From NCBI RefSeq assembly GCF_000423665.1, contig NZ_AUIK01000001.1, forward strand, positions 859,941 to 923,940: DNA of 64,000 nucleotides, given 5' to 3'. This DNA is from Solirubrobacter soli DSM 22325. Lineage in GTDB: Bacteria > Actinomycetota > Thermoleophilia > Solirubrobacterales > Solirubrobacteraceae. Numbering within the stretch: the stretch's first letter is position 1; each line of letters begins with the position of its first letter. This document shows positions 63,864-64,000 of the stretch, in pieces. The translations under genes were made by a program, and so were the position numbers. Under the pieces are notes generated by a model. It had not been told where the DNA came from and did not search any database. It worked only from the letters and a program-made list of their open reading frames with translations.

Positions 63864-64000
63864 GAATTCCGGTGCGCCCGCTGCGGCACATCCGCAGCGC
63901 CTCGCGCCACCCACGCTGCTCACGGCCCAGAGGGCCGCATCGCGAGCGCGGCCGGCCCGAGCCACTGGCGGCTGCACCACATCGGTCGGACCGACCATTC
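63864..64000 (+). repeat. 138 bp structured repeat (copy B; may continue past window end)
   Basis: This matches the reverse complement of 44043-44180 at about 90%. Stems are CGCTGCGG/CCGCAGCG (63879-63899) and CGGCCC/GGGCCG around AGA (63923-63937), plus an enclosing helix and TCGGT/ACCGA. It begins 12 bases after the stop of the GntR gene and runs to the window edge. Confidence 0.75.

Overview
This 64 kb window is very GC-rich chromosomal DNA from a bacterium, most likely a high-GC actinobacterium. The order Solirubrobacterales (class Thermoleophilia) is my best guess, from composition, frequent GTG/TTG starts, abundant leaderless-looking starts and the gene families present; this is inference. 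No rRNA, tRNA, CRISPR array, phage or intact insertion sequence was seen.

Region 1 (1-44 kb, with an outlier at 48-50.6 kb) is a large surface-polysaccharide locus. It holds about fourteen glycosyltransferases (GT2, GT4, GT14, GT26 and CgeB-like types), SAM methyltransferases, and nucleotide-sugar genes: RfbF/RfbG for CDP-4-keto-6-deoxyglucose, a sugar C-methyltransferase, an RmlC-type epimerase, a reductase/epimerase, Gmd, two UDP-sugar dehydrogenases and UDP-glucuronate decarboxylase. Export genes include a Wzt/Wzm ABC transporter, a Wzx-like flippase and an O-antigen-ligase-like protein with a C-terminal TPR-like segment. The initiating phosphoglycosyltransferase lies at 48-49.6 kb. Several secreted repeat or beta-propeller proteins are mixed in. 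Strand switches are frequent, and most convergent neighbours overlap at their 3' ends.

Region 2 (44-48 kb) holds a DUF4173-like membrane protein, an OmpR-type two-component pair, a metallo-beta-lactamase-fold hydrolase, and an SDR oxidoreductase with a TetR regulator and a clear operator over the SDR start.

Region 3 (50.5-64 kb) is metabolic: a small Cys-rich protein, ferritin, TenA, SelB, an acetolactate synthase large subunit with a candidate leader peptide, an arylsulfatase, SelA, a B12-dependent acyl-CoA mutase large subunit, and a divergent trans-sulfuration enzyme / FAD oxidoreductase / GntR cluster with a palindromic operator.

The most unusual signals are non-coding. Two copies of a ~138 bp repeat (44.04-44.18 kb and 63.86-64.0 kb) differ at about 12 positions that all fall in or next to two predicted stems, including three consecutive fully compensated base pairs. 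A 60 bp inverted pair (1237-1296 / 1713-1773) follows the stop codons of two convergent genes. A GGGGTC-type palindrome family lies inside or at the edge of three coding regions, one copy forming the end of selA. A leader peptide rich in branched-chain residues and Thr overlaps the acetolactate synthase start.
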